A program made the translations under genes and the position numbers. This document shows positions 16,783 through 24,903 of a stretch of DNA of 38,934 bases, in pieces. Position 1 is the stretch's first letter. Each line of letters opens with the position of its first letter. This stretch comes from a filamentous cyanobacterium CCP2 (GTDB lineage Bacteria; Cyanobacteriota; Cyanobacteriia; Elainellales; Elainellaceae): assembly GCA_003003615.1 (NCBI GenBank), contig PVWD01000025.1, positions 1-38,934 of the forward strand. Direction: 5' to 3'. The notes below the pieces were generated by a model. It made no database searches. It saw only the letters and a program-made list of their open reading frames with translations, and was not told where the DNA came from.

Positions 16783-17076
16783 GTTTTTAACTCCTTCCCT
16801 TCCTTTTTGGACAAATTCTGCGGCTGAACTTTGATTGTTCTGGTTCAGCAATTAAGTACTTTGGTTGCAGACCTTTAGGTAAGATTACAAAAAATAACTA
16901 AAGGTACACATTTACCAATTGACAGAAATAGTTTTTTTCTTAACCAGAGATTATCTCTATTTAGAAGAGTATTGGGGCTTGACCTCAGGCAGACGAGTCT
17001 ATTCCAGTGTTTGTAGTCTGGAATACATTGATTTTTGGTTAGCCAGGATTGACACAGTTGCTTTGAGATAAGGAAC

Positions 17077-17165
17077 AGGACTTACGCAAGCTCTGTTTCA
17101 GACCTCCAGCTCTAGCGTAAGGTGGGCAGTGCCCACCCTACAAATGAAGGTTTTGCGTAAGCCCT
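17077..17165 (+). mobile_element. 89-bp MITE-like element, copy A
   Basis: Terminal inverted repeats AGGACTTACGCAA (17077-17089) and TTGCGTAAGCCCT (17153-17165) match at 12 of 13 bases. The centre contains the palindrome GGTGGGCAGTGCCCACC. A second 89-bp copy in reverse orientation at 28295-28383 aligns without gaps at 78 of 89 positions by my count. No open frame fits inside, so it would be non-autonomous; the mobilising transposase is not in the window. No clear target-site duplication was seen. Confidence 0.75.
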
Positions 17166-17211
17166 AAAGGGAGCTAAAACTTTAATCCAGTAATGATGCT
17201 CATCGTCGGCT

Positions 17212-17239
17212 GGGCGGGCAAAATGCCTACCTCACAAGA
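17212..17239 (+). repeat. 28-bp dispersed repeat, copy 1
   Basis: This matches the reverse complement of 25415-25442 at 24 of 28 positions, sharing ATGCC(C/T)ACCTCACAAGA exactly apart from one base. The first half is an imperfect palindrome, GGGCGGGCA against TGCCTACC. A looser relative, GGCAGGCAAGATGCCTGC, lies near 21920. Confidence 0.6.
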
Positions 17240-17252
17240 CAATTACCCTACG

Positions 17253-17282
17253 ATTTTCGGAACTTCCATTTTCGGAACTTCC
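17253..17282. repeat. 15-bp exact tandem duplication
   Basis: ATTTTCGGAACTTCC is repeated twice without a gap, and each unit contains the near-palindrome GGAACTTCC. It lies 249 bp upstream of the VOC gene. It may be a slippage product or a paired binding site. Confidence 0.6.
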
Positions 17283-17530
17283 ATAAACAGGTTATTAGTT
17301 TGAGTCAGTTTCAACGGACTTGAGCATTCAGCCGGAAATTAATTTCCTAGTGCGAAGTGCGTCAGTCCTGGATTTAATTGATCGATCGCGCTAGCAAGGA
17401 TTGCCTTGGATGTTGTGATGTCTGCGATCGTGATTTAGGGCGTAATTGTCATGACAGCAAAAAGTTGTGGCTTTGCCCTACACTCAGTTGGTAATAGTGC
17501 AGCCCTGTTTGTTAAAGCTGATCTACTCTG

Positions 17531-17926
17531 ATGCCCAATATTAAACTTGATCATTGCGTGATGCACGTTTCCAATTGGGAACGATCGAATTTGTTTTATC
17601 GAGAGGTGCTAGGGGCTGAAGTCATTGCGACTGGTTCCAAATGGGTCTACCGATTTGGGGATGTCCAGCTAAACCTGCACGGGCCAGGGGCGATCGGTAC
17701 ACCTGTTGCAAAAGTTCCAGTTGCTCCGGGCGGCAGTGATTTGTGTTTTGAGTGGATTGGGTCGCTAGAGGAAGCACAAAAACATTTGGCTCAGCATGGC
17801 GTGGCGATCGAAGTTGGCCCCATCAAACGGTTTGGTGCGCGTGGATTTGGAACCAGCCTTTACTTTCGTGATCCAGACGGTTCGCTCTTAGAGTTTATTA
17901 TTTACCCTGATGCATCTCCACACTAA
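17531..17926 (+). CDS. VOC (glyoxalase/dioxygenase-fold) family protein
   Basis: 131 residues, one vicinal-oxygen-chelate domain. It starts IKLDHCVMHVSNWERSNLFYREVLG and ends GTSLYFRDPDGSLLEFIIYP, the standard opening and closing of the fold. His8, His50 and Glu121 are candidate metal ligands. The family includes glyoxalase I, fosfomycin-resistance enzymes and dioxygenases, so the reaction cannot be named. It precedes phnD by 324 bp on the same strand, but the gap argues against one operon. Confidence 0.85.
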   Translation: MPNIKLDHCVMHVSNWERSNLFYREVLGAEVIATGSKWVYRFGDVQLNLHGPGAIGTPVAKVPVAPGGSDLCFEWIGSLEEAQKHLAQHGVAIEVGPIKRFGARGFGTSLYFRDPDGSLLEFIIYPDASPH

Positions 17927-18250
17927 TACATCACTACTCTCATTCTGATATCATTCTGATTTCATCGCCAGCGATACACTAAACCACTCAGCTAAATTCA
18001 TCTCTGGCATCCATTGCTTTACCTAACCACAACATGATTAATGGACAGAGATAAACACTACATTATCTCTTCTTAATCTCTCGATCGCGCTGATTCTGAA
18101 GGACAGAAATATTTCTCATCACTGCACTCATATTGTCATGGTGATGTCATATTTCTTTGCAATGCTTAATAACGCAGCGTTCGTTGAAACGCCATTAGGT
18201 CAGATTGCAGCATTTTCTGGACAAGAATACTAAATCACAAGGGCACTGCT
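17927..18250. other. Upstream region of phnD
   Basis: 324 bp without a gene. It contains the candidate Pho box at 18050-18079 and a second CTTTACCT-like octamer at about 18017. Downstream, ATGCTTAATAACG near 18163 could include a -10 box. The 3' end of the VOC gene may terminate in the early, hairpin-poor part. Confidence 0.45.
18050..18079 (+). promoter_or_regulatory. Candidate Pho box upstream of phnD
   Basis: Three octamers spaced by three bases: GATAAACA, CATTATCT and CTTAATCT. Against the cyanobacterial PhoB/SphR consensus CTTAACCT they score 4, 5 and 7 of 8. Spacing of exactly 11 bp fits the known arrangement. Position (about 170 bp before the ATG) and the phosphorus-uptake genes downstream support it, but only one repeat is strong. 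Confidence 0.35.
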
Positions 18251-19258
18251 ATGGTTTTCAAACGACGAAATGTTCTTCAAAGCTTAACTTTAACGGGGAT
18301 CGCGATGATCGCGGCCGCTTGTGCAGGCGGTGGGCAGCAGACAGCCACCGGAACGGCAGATTGTCCTCGTCCTTCCACAATGGATCAACAATTTTGCGAT
18401 CGAGATGGTGATCTAGTGGCCGATCCACCGGAAGATCCGTCTGAATTTGTTAATCCGGATACGCTGGTTTTTGCCTACACTCCTGTAGAAGATCCAGCCG
18501 TTTATGAGGGTGTTTGGGCAGAGTTTATTGAGCATCTGTCTGAAGTCACTGGTAAAGAGGTTGAGTTTTTCGCAGTCGATTCTAATGCAGCACAGCTAGA
18601 GGCAATGCGTTCAGGTCGGCTTCATGTTGCAGGATTTAATACCGGCAGCGTTCCCTACGCTGTAAACCTGACGGGGTTTGTTCCTTTTACAATCATGGCG
18701 GCTGAAGATGGCAGCTATGGCTATGAAATGGAAATCATTACCCACGTTGAAAGCGACATTGAGAGCCTGGAAGACCTGAATGGACGGCAGCTTGCCTTTA
18801 CGTCTCCCACTTCCAACTCTGGCTTTCAAGCTCCTTCAGCTTTACTGGAAGGACAGTTTGGACTGAAGGCAGATGAAGACTATCAAACCGCCTTCTCTGG
18901 AGCACATGACAATTCCATCTTGGGAGTTCAAAACAGAGATTATGAGGCCGCAGCGATCGCTAACTCTGTGATGGGAAGAATGTGTGCGCGAGGTGCCGCA
19001 GATTGTAATCAAATTCGCTCTCTTTACCAATCTGAAACCTTCCCAACCACCGGATACGGTTACGTTTACAATCTTGACCCTGTAATTGCAGAACGGGTTA
19101 GGGAAGCATTCTTCACCTTTGATTGGGAAGGAACAGGGCTACAAGAAGAATTTGGGCAAGAAGGCGAAGCTCAATTTATTGAGATTACCTATGAAGAGCA
19201 ATGGGCTGTTATTCGAGAGATCAACGAGATTCAAGGTGTGGAATACACCCTGAACTAG
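18251..19258 (+). CDS. phnD: PhnD-type phosphonate/phosphite ABC transporter substrate-binding lipoprotein
   Basis: 335 residues. The periplasmic binding protein captures phosphonate, phosphite or phosphate esters for the PhnC/PhnE transporter. MVFKRRNVLQS has a twin-arginine-like pair before the hydrophobic core, and the leader ends IAAAC (Cys24), a probable lipobox. The mature domain begins after a linker with CDRDGDLVADPP (about 49-60), which resembles a small Asp-rich calcium loop. LEAMRSGRLHVAGFNTGSVP and LAFTSPTSNSGFQAPSALL are typical PhnD motifs. It heads phnD-phnC-phnE-phnE. No C-P lyase or phosphite dehydrogenase gene is in view, so the ligand is open. Confidence 0.9.
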   Translation: MVFKRRNVLQSLTLTGIAMIAAACAGGGQQTATGTADCPRPSTMDQQFCDRDGDLVADPPEDPSEFVNPDTLVFAYTPVEDPAVYEGVWAEFIEHLSEVTGKEVEFFAVDSNAAQLEAMRSGRLHVAGFNTGSVPYAVNLTGFVPFTIMAAEDGSYGYEMEIITHVESDIESLEDLNGRQLAFTSPTSNSGFQAPSALLEGQFGLKADEDYQTAFSGAHDNSILGVQNRDYEAAAIANSVMGRMCARGAADCNQIRSLYQSETFPTTGYGYVYNLDPVIAERVREAFFTFDWEGTGLQEEFGQEGEAQFIEITYEEQWAVIREINEIQGVEYTLN

Positions 19259-19325
19259 TGCGCCTAAATTGTCTAAACCTAAATTGCCATTGAAGCAAAG
19301 ACGGTAAAAACACAACCAAAAAACG

Positions 19326-19383
19326 GGACTGAGGTATTGATGGTGATTGAACCTTCAACCTCAGTTCTCATTCCTGGTTTTTT
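19326..19383 (+). terminator. Hairpin plus T-run between phnD and phnC (possible attenuator)
   Basis: GGACTGAGGT (19326-19335) pairs with ACCTCAGTTC (19358-19367), nine of ten bases plus a G-T wobble, followed 10 bases later by six T residues (19378-19383). It lies 67 bp past phnD, within the 170-bp gap before phnC. Such partial terminators commonly let a binding protein be made in excess over its permease; the T-run is rather far from the stem. Confidence 0.4.
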
Positions 19384-19428
19384 CCTTGAGCCAGGAGTCG
19401 ATCGCCCACCCTCATACAAGTCAACACC

Positions 19429-20250
19429 ATGCTGCGAATTGAATCATTGGTGAAGAAGTATCCAACTGGAGACGTTGCGTTACAAGGAGTGAGCTTACAG
19501 GTTCCAGATGGTCAGGTAATGGCACTGATTGGGCCGTCTGGGGCTGGAAAGAGTACGTTAATTCGGTGTATTAATCGGCTAGTGGAACCAACGAGCGGGC
19601 AAGTTTGGCTGAATGACCAGGACTTAGCTCGGATGAATTCGGCTCAGTTACGGCGAGCTAGACGAAAAATTGGCATGATCTTCCAGGAATATGCGCTAGT
19701 TGAACGGTTGACCGTTATGGAGAATGTTCTGTCTGGTCAACTGGGCTACGTCAACTTTTGGCAGAGCTGGTTTCGCAGGTTCCCACAACACACGATCGAG
19801 GAAGCATTTCGACTGTTGGAACGAGTCGGTTTAGGAAGCTTTATTGACAAGCGGGCGGATGCCTTATCAGGTGGACAACGACAGCGAGTTGGAATTGCGC
19901 GTGCCCTATTACAGAACCCTGATTTGCTCCTGGTGGATGAACCGACTGCTAGCCTTGATCCCAAAACGTCTCGCCAAATTATGCGATTAATTTGCGAACT
20001 TGCACAGGAACGGCAGCTTTCCGTCATTGTGAATATTCATGATGTGCCGCTTGCCCAAATGTTTGCCCAACGAATTGTTGGACTGCGATTGGGTGAAATT
20101 GTCTACGATGGTTCTCCTGATTTGCTGACCCCAGATGTTTTAACTAACATCTATGGCGAAGAAGATTGGACATCTGCATCGGATGAAGATCAGCAGGAAG
20201 TTGATCCGCCGAAATCCCCTGTTTATGAAACCGTAACGCAGGAGATCTAG
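19429..20250 (+). CDS. phnC: PhnC-type ABC transporter ATP-binding protein
   Basis: 273 residues. It powers import by hydrolysing ATP at the cytoplasmic face of the PhnE permeases. Walker [10 protein letters not shown] lies at about residues 35-43. The Q-loop follows in [20 protein letters not shown], the signature is [15 protein letters not shown], Walker B is [12 protein letters not shown], and the H-loop is VNIHD. The sequence [24 protein letters not shown] is shared with PhnC enzymes rather than other ABC ATPases (positions about 81-104). The stop lies two bases before the first phnE. Confidence 0.93.
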   Translation: MLRIESLVKKYPTGDVALQGVSLQVPDGQVMALIGPSGAGKSTLIRCINRLVEPTSGQVWLNDQDLARMNSAQLRRARRKIGMIFQEYALVERLTVMENVLSGQLGYVNFWQSWFRRFPQHTIEEAFRLLERVGLGSFIDKRADALSGGQRQRVGIARALLQNPDLLLVDEPTASLDPKTSRQIMRLICELAQERQLSVIVNIHDVPLAQMFAQRIVGLRLGEIVYDGSPDLLTPDVLTNIYGEEDWTSASDEDQQEVDPPKSPVYETVTQEI

Positions 20251-20252
20251 CG

Positions 20253-21074
20253 ATGACAAAAGCAGCAATGTCTGGAGCCACTACATCTGGGCGATCGTGG
20301 TCGCCTCCTCCCTTCATTAAAAATCCCTGGTTGCGCTGGGGAATTATCAGCAGCAGCATTCTATATTTAATCTTGGCGATCGCTTCTGTGAACATTGACC
20401 CTGCCCGGATTGCGCGTGGACTGGAACGGGGTAGAAGCTTATTTCAGGCATTTCTTCAACCTGACTTTTTTACACGTGGCAGCGATATTGTTTCAGGGGT
20501 AGTGGAAAGCCTGTGGATGACCGTTGTGGCAACGGCGATCGGTGTTTTTATCTCGATTCCAGTAGGGTTAGGAGCCGCTCGTAATATGGTTCCTCTTCCC
20601 ATCTATTTGGTTTGTCGGTTGCTGGTTGCCCTCTCTCGAACGTTTCAAGAAGTCATTATCGCAATTTTATTCGTTGTGATGGTTGGGTTTGGCCCCTTGG
20701 CGGGTGTCTTAACTCTGGCATTTGGTAGTCTAGGATTTTTCTCTAAACTGTTAGCTGAAGACATCGAAGAGATTGATTCCAGTCAAGTTGATGCGATTCG
20801 TTCCACTGGGGCATCCTGGTTACAAACGATCGCCTTTGGTGTATTTCCTCAAGTGCTTCCCCGCATGGTCGGACTGTCACTGTACCGCTTTGATATTAAC
20901 CTGCGAGAGGCTTCTGTCATCGGCATTGTGGGGGCAGGGGGCATCGGCTCAACGCTGAACACCTCCCTTCAGCGATATGACTATGAACTATCCTCGGCCA
21001 TTATTCTGGTCATCATTGCGCTGGTGATGGCTACCGAACTGACATCAAGCTGGATTCGCCGGAGGTTACAGTAA
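20253..21074 (+). CDS. phnE: PhnE-type permease, first subunit
   Basis: 273 residues. About six membrane segments and a BPD-transporter inner-membrane domain. The EAA-like coupling loop is EDIEEIDSSQVDAIRSTGAS near residues 167-186, followed by FPQVLPRMVGLSLYRFDINLREASVIG, the PhnE consensus. AGGAGA lies just upstream of the ATG, inside the end of phnC. Its TAA overlaps the next ATG by one base (TAATG), so translation is coupled. Confidence 0.92.
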   Translation: MTKAAMSGATTSGRSWSPPPFIKNPWLRWGIISSSILYLILAIASVNIDPARIARGLERGRSLFQAFLQPDFFTRGSDIVSGVVESLWMTVVATAIGVFISIPVGLGAARNMVPLPIYLVCRLLVALSRTFQEVIIAILFVVMVGFGPLAGVLTLAFGSLGFFSKLLAEDIEEIDSSQVDAIRSTGASWLQTIAFGVFPQVLPRMVGLSLYRFDINLREASVIGIVGAGGIGSTLNTSLQRYDYELSSAIILVIIALVMATELTSSWIRRRLQ

Positions 21075-21886
21075 TGCCTGTTGTGTTAAAGAATGGAAGT
21101 AAAACCTGGCAGTGGCGCGATCGAAAAACAGAATGGCTCAACTGGCTAGGCTGGATGGCCGGTGCGATCGTGGTGATGTATTGCTGGCAAATGATTGCCG
21201 ATCGGACAAATTGGTCTTTTGTTCAGGATGCTCCCCGACAGGCGGCAAACATGATTGCGAGAGGCATTCCGCCCCGATGGGAATACATGAACCAGCTCTG
21301 GAGTCCGTTGTGGGATACGCTCACCATTGCCACCCTCGGATCGGTCATTGCCTTCTTTATTGCCGTTCCGGTTGCCTTCCTTGCCGCCCAAAATACCACT
21401 CCCCACCCCATCGTTCGCCAAATTGCCCTGCTCGTCATTGTGGCATCCCGTTCCGTCAACTCGCTGATTTGGGCATTATTACTGGTGGTGGTTCTGGGGC
21501 CGGGTGTGTTGGCAGGCATTCTTGCCATTGCCCTGCGATCGATCGGCTTTACGGCCAAGCTGTTTTATGAAGGCATTGAAGAAATTGATCAAGAACCTGT
21601 TGAAGCCGTTACAGCAACCGGAGCCAGCAGTTCACAGGTCTTAAGCTATGCCATCATGCCGCAGGTTGTCCCCACGATCGCAGGTGTCACCATTTACCGA
21701 TGGGATATTAACTTGCGCGAATCAACGATCGTTGGTTTAGTGGGGGCAGGTGGAATTGGTATCCAGCTTGATGCATCCATTAACACTCTGCGCTGGGGGC
21801 AGGTCAGCCTAATTTTGCTTGTCATTTTCATTACGGTTTTCATCAGTGAATGGGTGTCTGCCAAGGTGCGGGAGTTGGTGATTTAG
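21074..21886 (+). CDS. phnE2: PhnE-type permease, second subunit
   Basis: 270 residues, paralogous to the preceding gene. The coupling loop EGIEEIDQEPVEAVTATGAS is followed by MPQVVPTIAGVTIYRWDINLRESTIVGLVGAGGIG. A first membrane segment (about 23-40) and a second cluster of five follow. With two distinct PhnE proteins, the transporter is likely a heterodimeric channel with a PhnC dimer. It is the last gene of the operon. A terminator is not obvious; a palindromic GGCAGGCAAGATGCCTGC lies 33 bp downstream. Confidence 0.92.
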   Translation: MPVVLKNGSKTWQWRDRKTEWLNWLGWMAGAIVVMYCWQMIADRTNWSFVQDAPRQAANMIARGIPPRWEYMNQLWSPLWDTLTIATLGSVIAFFIAVPVAFLAAQNTTPHPIVRQIALLVIVASRSVNSLIWALLLVVVLGPGVLAGILAIALRSIGFTAKLFYEGIEEIDQEPVEAVTATGASSSQVLSYAIMPQVVPTIAGVTIYRWDINLRESTIVGLVGAGGIGIQLDASINTLRWGQVSLILLVIFITVFISEWVSAKVRELVI

Positions 21887-21918
21887 AAAATTTGTGAGGG
21901 CATTTAGGTTGGCTATCT

Positions 21919-21936
21919 GGCAGGCAAGATGCCTGC
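21919..21936. repeat. Palindromic short repeat after the phn operon
   Basis: GGCAGGCAAGATGCCTGC forms a stem CAGGCA/TGCCTG with a short AGA loop and is followed by GCTACGCATTACCC. It resembles widely dispersed cyanobacterial palindromes and, loosely, the 28-bp family at 17212 and 25415. It might act as a weak transcription terminator. Confidence 0.45.
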
Positions 21937-22008
21937 GCTACGCATTACCCCCTGATTTTTTGGGTTTCAATAGTTTAAGCACTTCTAGCAAACGCCCTCA
22001 CCTTTTTC

Positions 22009-23166
22009 CTATCCCTGCTCGATCGCCCCACCACAAGAGCTTCCTGCCCCTGCTGTACAACCAAAACAATGCCGCCCGACGACAATTTCCCTTTGAGCCA
22101 GTACGTTTGGATTAAAGTCCCGAATGTGGGGGCGTTGGTCGTTAGGTTGTTCTACTTCTAATTCCAACATTTGGTTGAAATCGCAGTCGAATAAGCGTCC
22201 GTCCCAGGAAATTGATAAGGTATTTCGGCACATCAGCCCCTCGATCGTCCCTGGGTTAAATGAATTCACTAACAGTTCCATATATCGTTCCAGGTTTCCC
22301 GACTGCTCCAGCCATTCCAAATACCGAGAAATGGGCATATTGTTTAGCGCAATCAATCGATCGAAGCTCACCCCATGATTCTTCATCAGCCCCGTTTTCC
22401 ATTCCTGCTCCATTCTGGCTTGGCCACTCGCCAAAAACGCTCCCACCGGATTAGACACCAAAGTCAGCCTGCGATCGGGATTACCCATGCCATAGCCCAC
22501 AGCATTTAGGCGTTTCAAGGCCTCGATCGACTTTTCAAAAGTCCCCTGGCCGCGCTGGGCATCTGTATTCAGTTTGCGGTAGTGCGGCAACGAGCAAACC
22601 ACTTCTACGCCATGCTCTGCCAGCCATTCTGGAAGGTCTTCCATCGTGGGCAACAACAGCACGGTTAAGTTACACCGATCGATTACCTGTTTACCCCGCA
22701 GAGTGCATTGCTCCACCAAATAGCGAAAATGTGGATTCAACTCAGGGGCACCCCCCGTCACATCAACCGTGTGCGCTTCGGTTTGGTCAAGGGCCGCTAA
22801 ACAAAAATCGATCGTTTCTCGGCTCATAATTTCCCGCCGATCGGGCCCTGCATCCACATGGCAATGGCGACAAGTCATGTTGCACAGCTTGCCCACGTTC
22901 ATTTGAAAAATCTCTAACTTTCCAGGACGCAGCGTTTGCCATCCTGCATCAGCCAACCGTGCCGAAAAGTTTCCTTCCCTCGGCGTGTGAGACAAATTCA
23001 GTGCATTTAAACTGGTCAATTGCCTATCCGGAGCGGCTAAAGGCGATCGGCGTTTCATTAAAGAAGTCGTTGGTTTTGCCCCAGCTTCTACACTATCTAG
23101 GTTCAAGCTGTCCAGGTTAAATGGAGTGGCGATCGTTCCCTCGGTCTGTTGCGTTTCTTCAAACAT
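22009..23166 (-). CDS. arsS: Arsenosugar biosynthesis radical SAM protein ArsS
   Basis: 385 residues from the ATG at 23166, preceded by GAGAGGA nine bases away; a TTG at 23184 would add six residues. The radical-SAM cluster motif is LCNMTCRHCHVDAG (Cys95, Cys99, Cys102). The family-specific VDVTGGAPELNP and the C-terminal Cys-rich tail HCFGCTAGAGSSCGGA (Cys367, Cys370, Cys378) mark it as the ArsS/DUF3641 type, which acts on dimethylated arsenic and SAM in arsenosugar formation. Some homologues in other lineages are selenoproteins; this one has Cys codons throughout. No arsM methyltransferase is in the window. The AhpD-like gene just upstream on the same strand is the usual companion. Confidence 0.88.
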   Translation of the reverse strand: MFEETQQTEGTIATPFNLDSLNLDSVEAGAKPTTSLMKRRSPLAAPDRQLTSLNALNLSHTPREGNFSARLADAGWQTLRPGKLEIFQMNVGKLCNMTCRHCHVDAGPDRREIMSRETIDFCLAALDQTEAHTVDVTGGAPELNPHFRYLVEQCTLRGKQVIDRCNLTVLLLPTMEDLPEWLAEHGVEVVCSLPHYRKLNTDAQRGQGTFEKSIEALKRLNAVGYGMGNPDRRLTLVSNPVGAFLASGQARMEQEWKTGLMKNHGVSFDRLIALNNMPISRYLEWLEQSGNLERYMELLVNSFNPGTIEGLMCRNTLSISWDGRLFDCDFNQMLELEVEQPNDQRPHIRDFNPNVLAQREIVVGRHCFGCTAGAGSSCGGAIEQG

Positions 23167-23255
23167 CAAAAAAAATCCTCTCAAGGCACTGCAAAATCAA
23201 CCCATCAGTCCTTAATCTAAATCTCCTCAACCCGATCGACATCCATCTCTTCCCC

Positions 23256-23286
23256 GATTCCCCATTCCCTACTCCCTACTCCCCTA
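23256..23286. repeat. STRR-like heptamer repeats overlapping a stop codon
   Basis: CCCCATT, CCCTACT, CCCTACT and CCCCTAC units in a row on the plus strand. Read on the minus strand this is GGGAGTAGGGAGTA-like, and the first TAG of the array is the stop codon of the AhpD-like gene. See the related arrays at 11618, 37328 and 37530. Confidence 0.7.
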
Positions 23287-23613
23287 CATCCCTAACTGCT
23301 TTACCTGATCCAACATCTGCATCCCATGGACGAGCGAGGCCCCGCCCCGGATTGCCGTTGCCACATGGATCGCCTCAGTCATTTGCTCTAAATCGGAGCC
23401 TTGCTGCAAACACTCTTTGCTGTAAGCCTCAATACAATATGGACACTGCACCGTATGAGATACCGCCAAAGCAATTAAAGCCTTTTCCCGTGCCGACAGT
23501 GCCCCTTCTGCAAAAACGGCCCCATAGTAAGCAAAAAATTTTTCAGCCAGTTCAGAATTTCCCTCTCCCACATCCGCAAAATGGTCCAAGTGCTCTGGTT
23601 TGTAGTACGTCAT
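23284..23613 (-). CDS. AhpD-like peroxidase-related protein of the arsenosugar cluster
   Basis: 109 residues from the ATG at 23613, with GAGGAGAG upstream; an earlier in-frame start would add 17 non-conserved residues. The carboxymuconolactone-decarboxylase/AhpD fold is shown by LSAREKALIALAVSHTVQCPYC, with the redox CPYC pair at Cys57 and Cys60 and a further Cys68. It precedes arsS on the same strand by 117 bp. Proteins of this subtype are annotated as arsenosugar-biosynthesis-associated peroxidase-like; the exact reaction is not known. The stop codon lies in a heptamer repeat. Confidence 0.87.
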   Translation of the reverse strand: MTYYKPEHLDHFADVGEGNSELAEKFFAYYGAVFAEGALSAREKALIALAVSHTVQCPYCIEAYSKECLQQGSDLEQMTEAIHVATAIRGGASLVHGMQMLDQVKQLGM

Positions 23614-23856
23614 CGCTGCTCTCCTCGAAGGACTGTTTAGATAGCCTAGTCCCAAAGTTCTCACTTTTGCTGATGCTCCGAATAAATTTCCCGATCAATT
23701 TTTTGCTTTAGTTTTTGCTTTGGACTCAAGCTAGCGTCCTATGCTGAGAAATAGCTGAGTTTTAGATTGTTTTTTACGGGTAAAAGGGAAAACAAATACC
23801 CCGATCGAACCTTCTAGAATGAAACTATTGGGATGTTAAGAAGTGTATAGGTGTTC

Positions 23857-24759
23857 ATGGCAGATCAATTGATTCGGGCGACAGCAGCAGACGGTGGGAT
23901 TCGCACGGTAGGCGTGGTGACGACCCGGTTAACAGAAGAAGCGCGGCAGCGTCACAACCTTTCCTACGTTGCAACGGCTGCTTTAGGGCGAACGATGTCT
24001 GCTGGATTGTTGCTGGCCTCCAGCATGAAGCGGGCAGAATCCAGAGTGAATCTTCGCATTAATGGTGATGGGCCGCTGGGCGGAATCCTGGTGGATGCGG
24101 GGGTAGACGGTACGGTGCGGGGGTATGTGGCCAATCCGGCGATCGAACTTCCGCCCAACGACAAAGGTAAGTTAGATGTGGGGGGAGCCGTTGGCAGTAA
24201 GGGCTATCTCTATGTGGTTCGCGATGTTGGCTATGGCTATCCCTATTCCAGTACGGTGGAACTGGTATCGGGGGAAATTGGTGATGATGTCACCCACTAT
24301 TTGGTTAGTTCAGAGCAAACGCCTTCTGCCTTGGTTTTGGGTGTTTTTGTCGGGGCTGAAGGGGTGACAGCGGCAGGTGGGTTGATGATCCAGGTTTTGC
24401 CAAAGGCGGCCCGTGATGAAGCACTGGTGGAAACGCTGGAGTCGCGGATTGCCCAACTGACTGGATTCACCCCACTCTTGCGGGCAGGCAAATCTTTACC
24501 CCAAATTTTTGAAGACCTGATGGGCGATATGGGTCTGGAAATTTTGCCCGAATCCCAGTTAGTCCGCTTCCACTGCGGTTGCTCGTTCGATCGGGTTTTG
24601 GGTGCATTAAAGATTTTGGGACAGGCTGAATTGCAAGACATGATCGAAGAAGGCGAAGATGCCGAAGTCATCTGCCATTTCTGCGGTGAAGTGTATAATG
24701 CAAAACCGGCTCAACTGGAACAGCTACTCTCGGAACTGCAAGCAGAACCCACTTCCTAG
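23857..24759 (+). CDS. hslO: Redox-regulated chaperone Hsp33
   Basis: 300 residues from the ATG at 23857 (a GTG six bases earlier is possible). Hsp33 is a cytoplasmic holdase switched on by oxidation of its zinc-binding cysteines. The start MADQLIRATAADGGIR, the LLLASSMK region and VRGYVANP are characteristic. The redox centre is HCGCS (Cys240, Cys242) and CHFC (Cys273, Cys276), so all four zinc ligands are intact. AGGTG lies just before the start. Appears monocistronic. Confidence 0.95.
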   Translation: MADQLIRATAADGGIRTVGVVTTRLTEEARQRHNLSYVATAALGRTMSAGLLLASSMKRAESRVNLRINGDGPLGGILVDAGVDGTVRGYVANPAIELPPNDKGKLDVGGAVGSKGYLYVVRDVGYGYPYSSTVELVSGEIGDDVTHYLVSSEQTPSALVLGVFVGAEGVTAAGGLMIQVLPKAARDEALVETLESRIAQLTGFTPLLRAGKSLPQIFEDLMGDMGLEILPESQLVRFHCGCSFDRVLGALKILGQAELQDMIEEGEDAEVICHFCGEVYNAKPAQLEQLLSELQAEPTS

Positions 24760-24903
24760 GTCTGGTTAGATTTTGCATTCTCTAAATCTTTGAAGATTTG
24801 ATGGAGAAGTATCAAAATTTCTAACCGTTCGGTACGGAAATGCTTTACAACCGTATAACTAGAGATCGGGTTTCTGTTTTCAGCCTGTTGAGGAGATGAC
24901 AAT

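Larger units (their letters stand above)
16852..17530. other. Intergenic region rich in repeats
   Basis: About 680 bp between the QPG-repeat gene and the VOC gene with no gene I can support. It holds an inverted repeat TATTCCAG/CTGGAATA at 17000-17025, the 89-bp MITE-like element at 17077-17165, a 28-bp dispersed repeat at 17212-17239, and an exact 15-bp tandem duplication at 17253-17282. It looks like a landing site for small repeats. Promoters for the two divergent genes should lie at its ends. Confidence 0.6.

Noticed and set aside
17077-17165. Interpretation of the 89-bp element as a simple terminator only
   Set aside because: A second copy of identical length in reverse orientation and shared terminal repeats argue for a mobile element, although it may also end transcripts.
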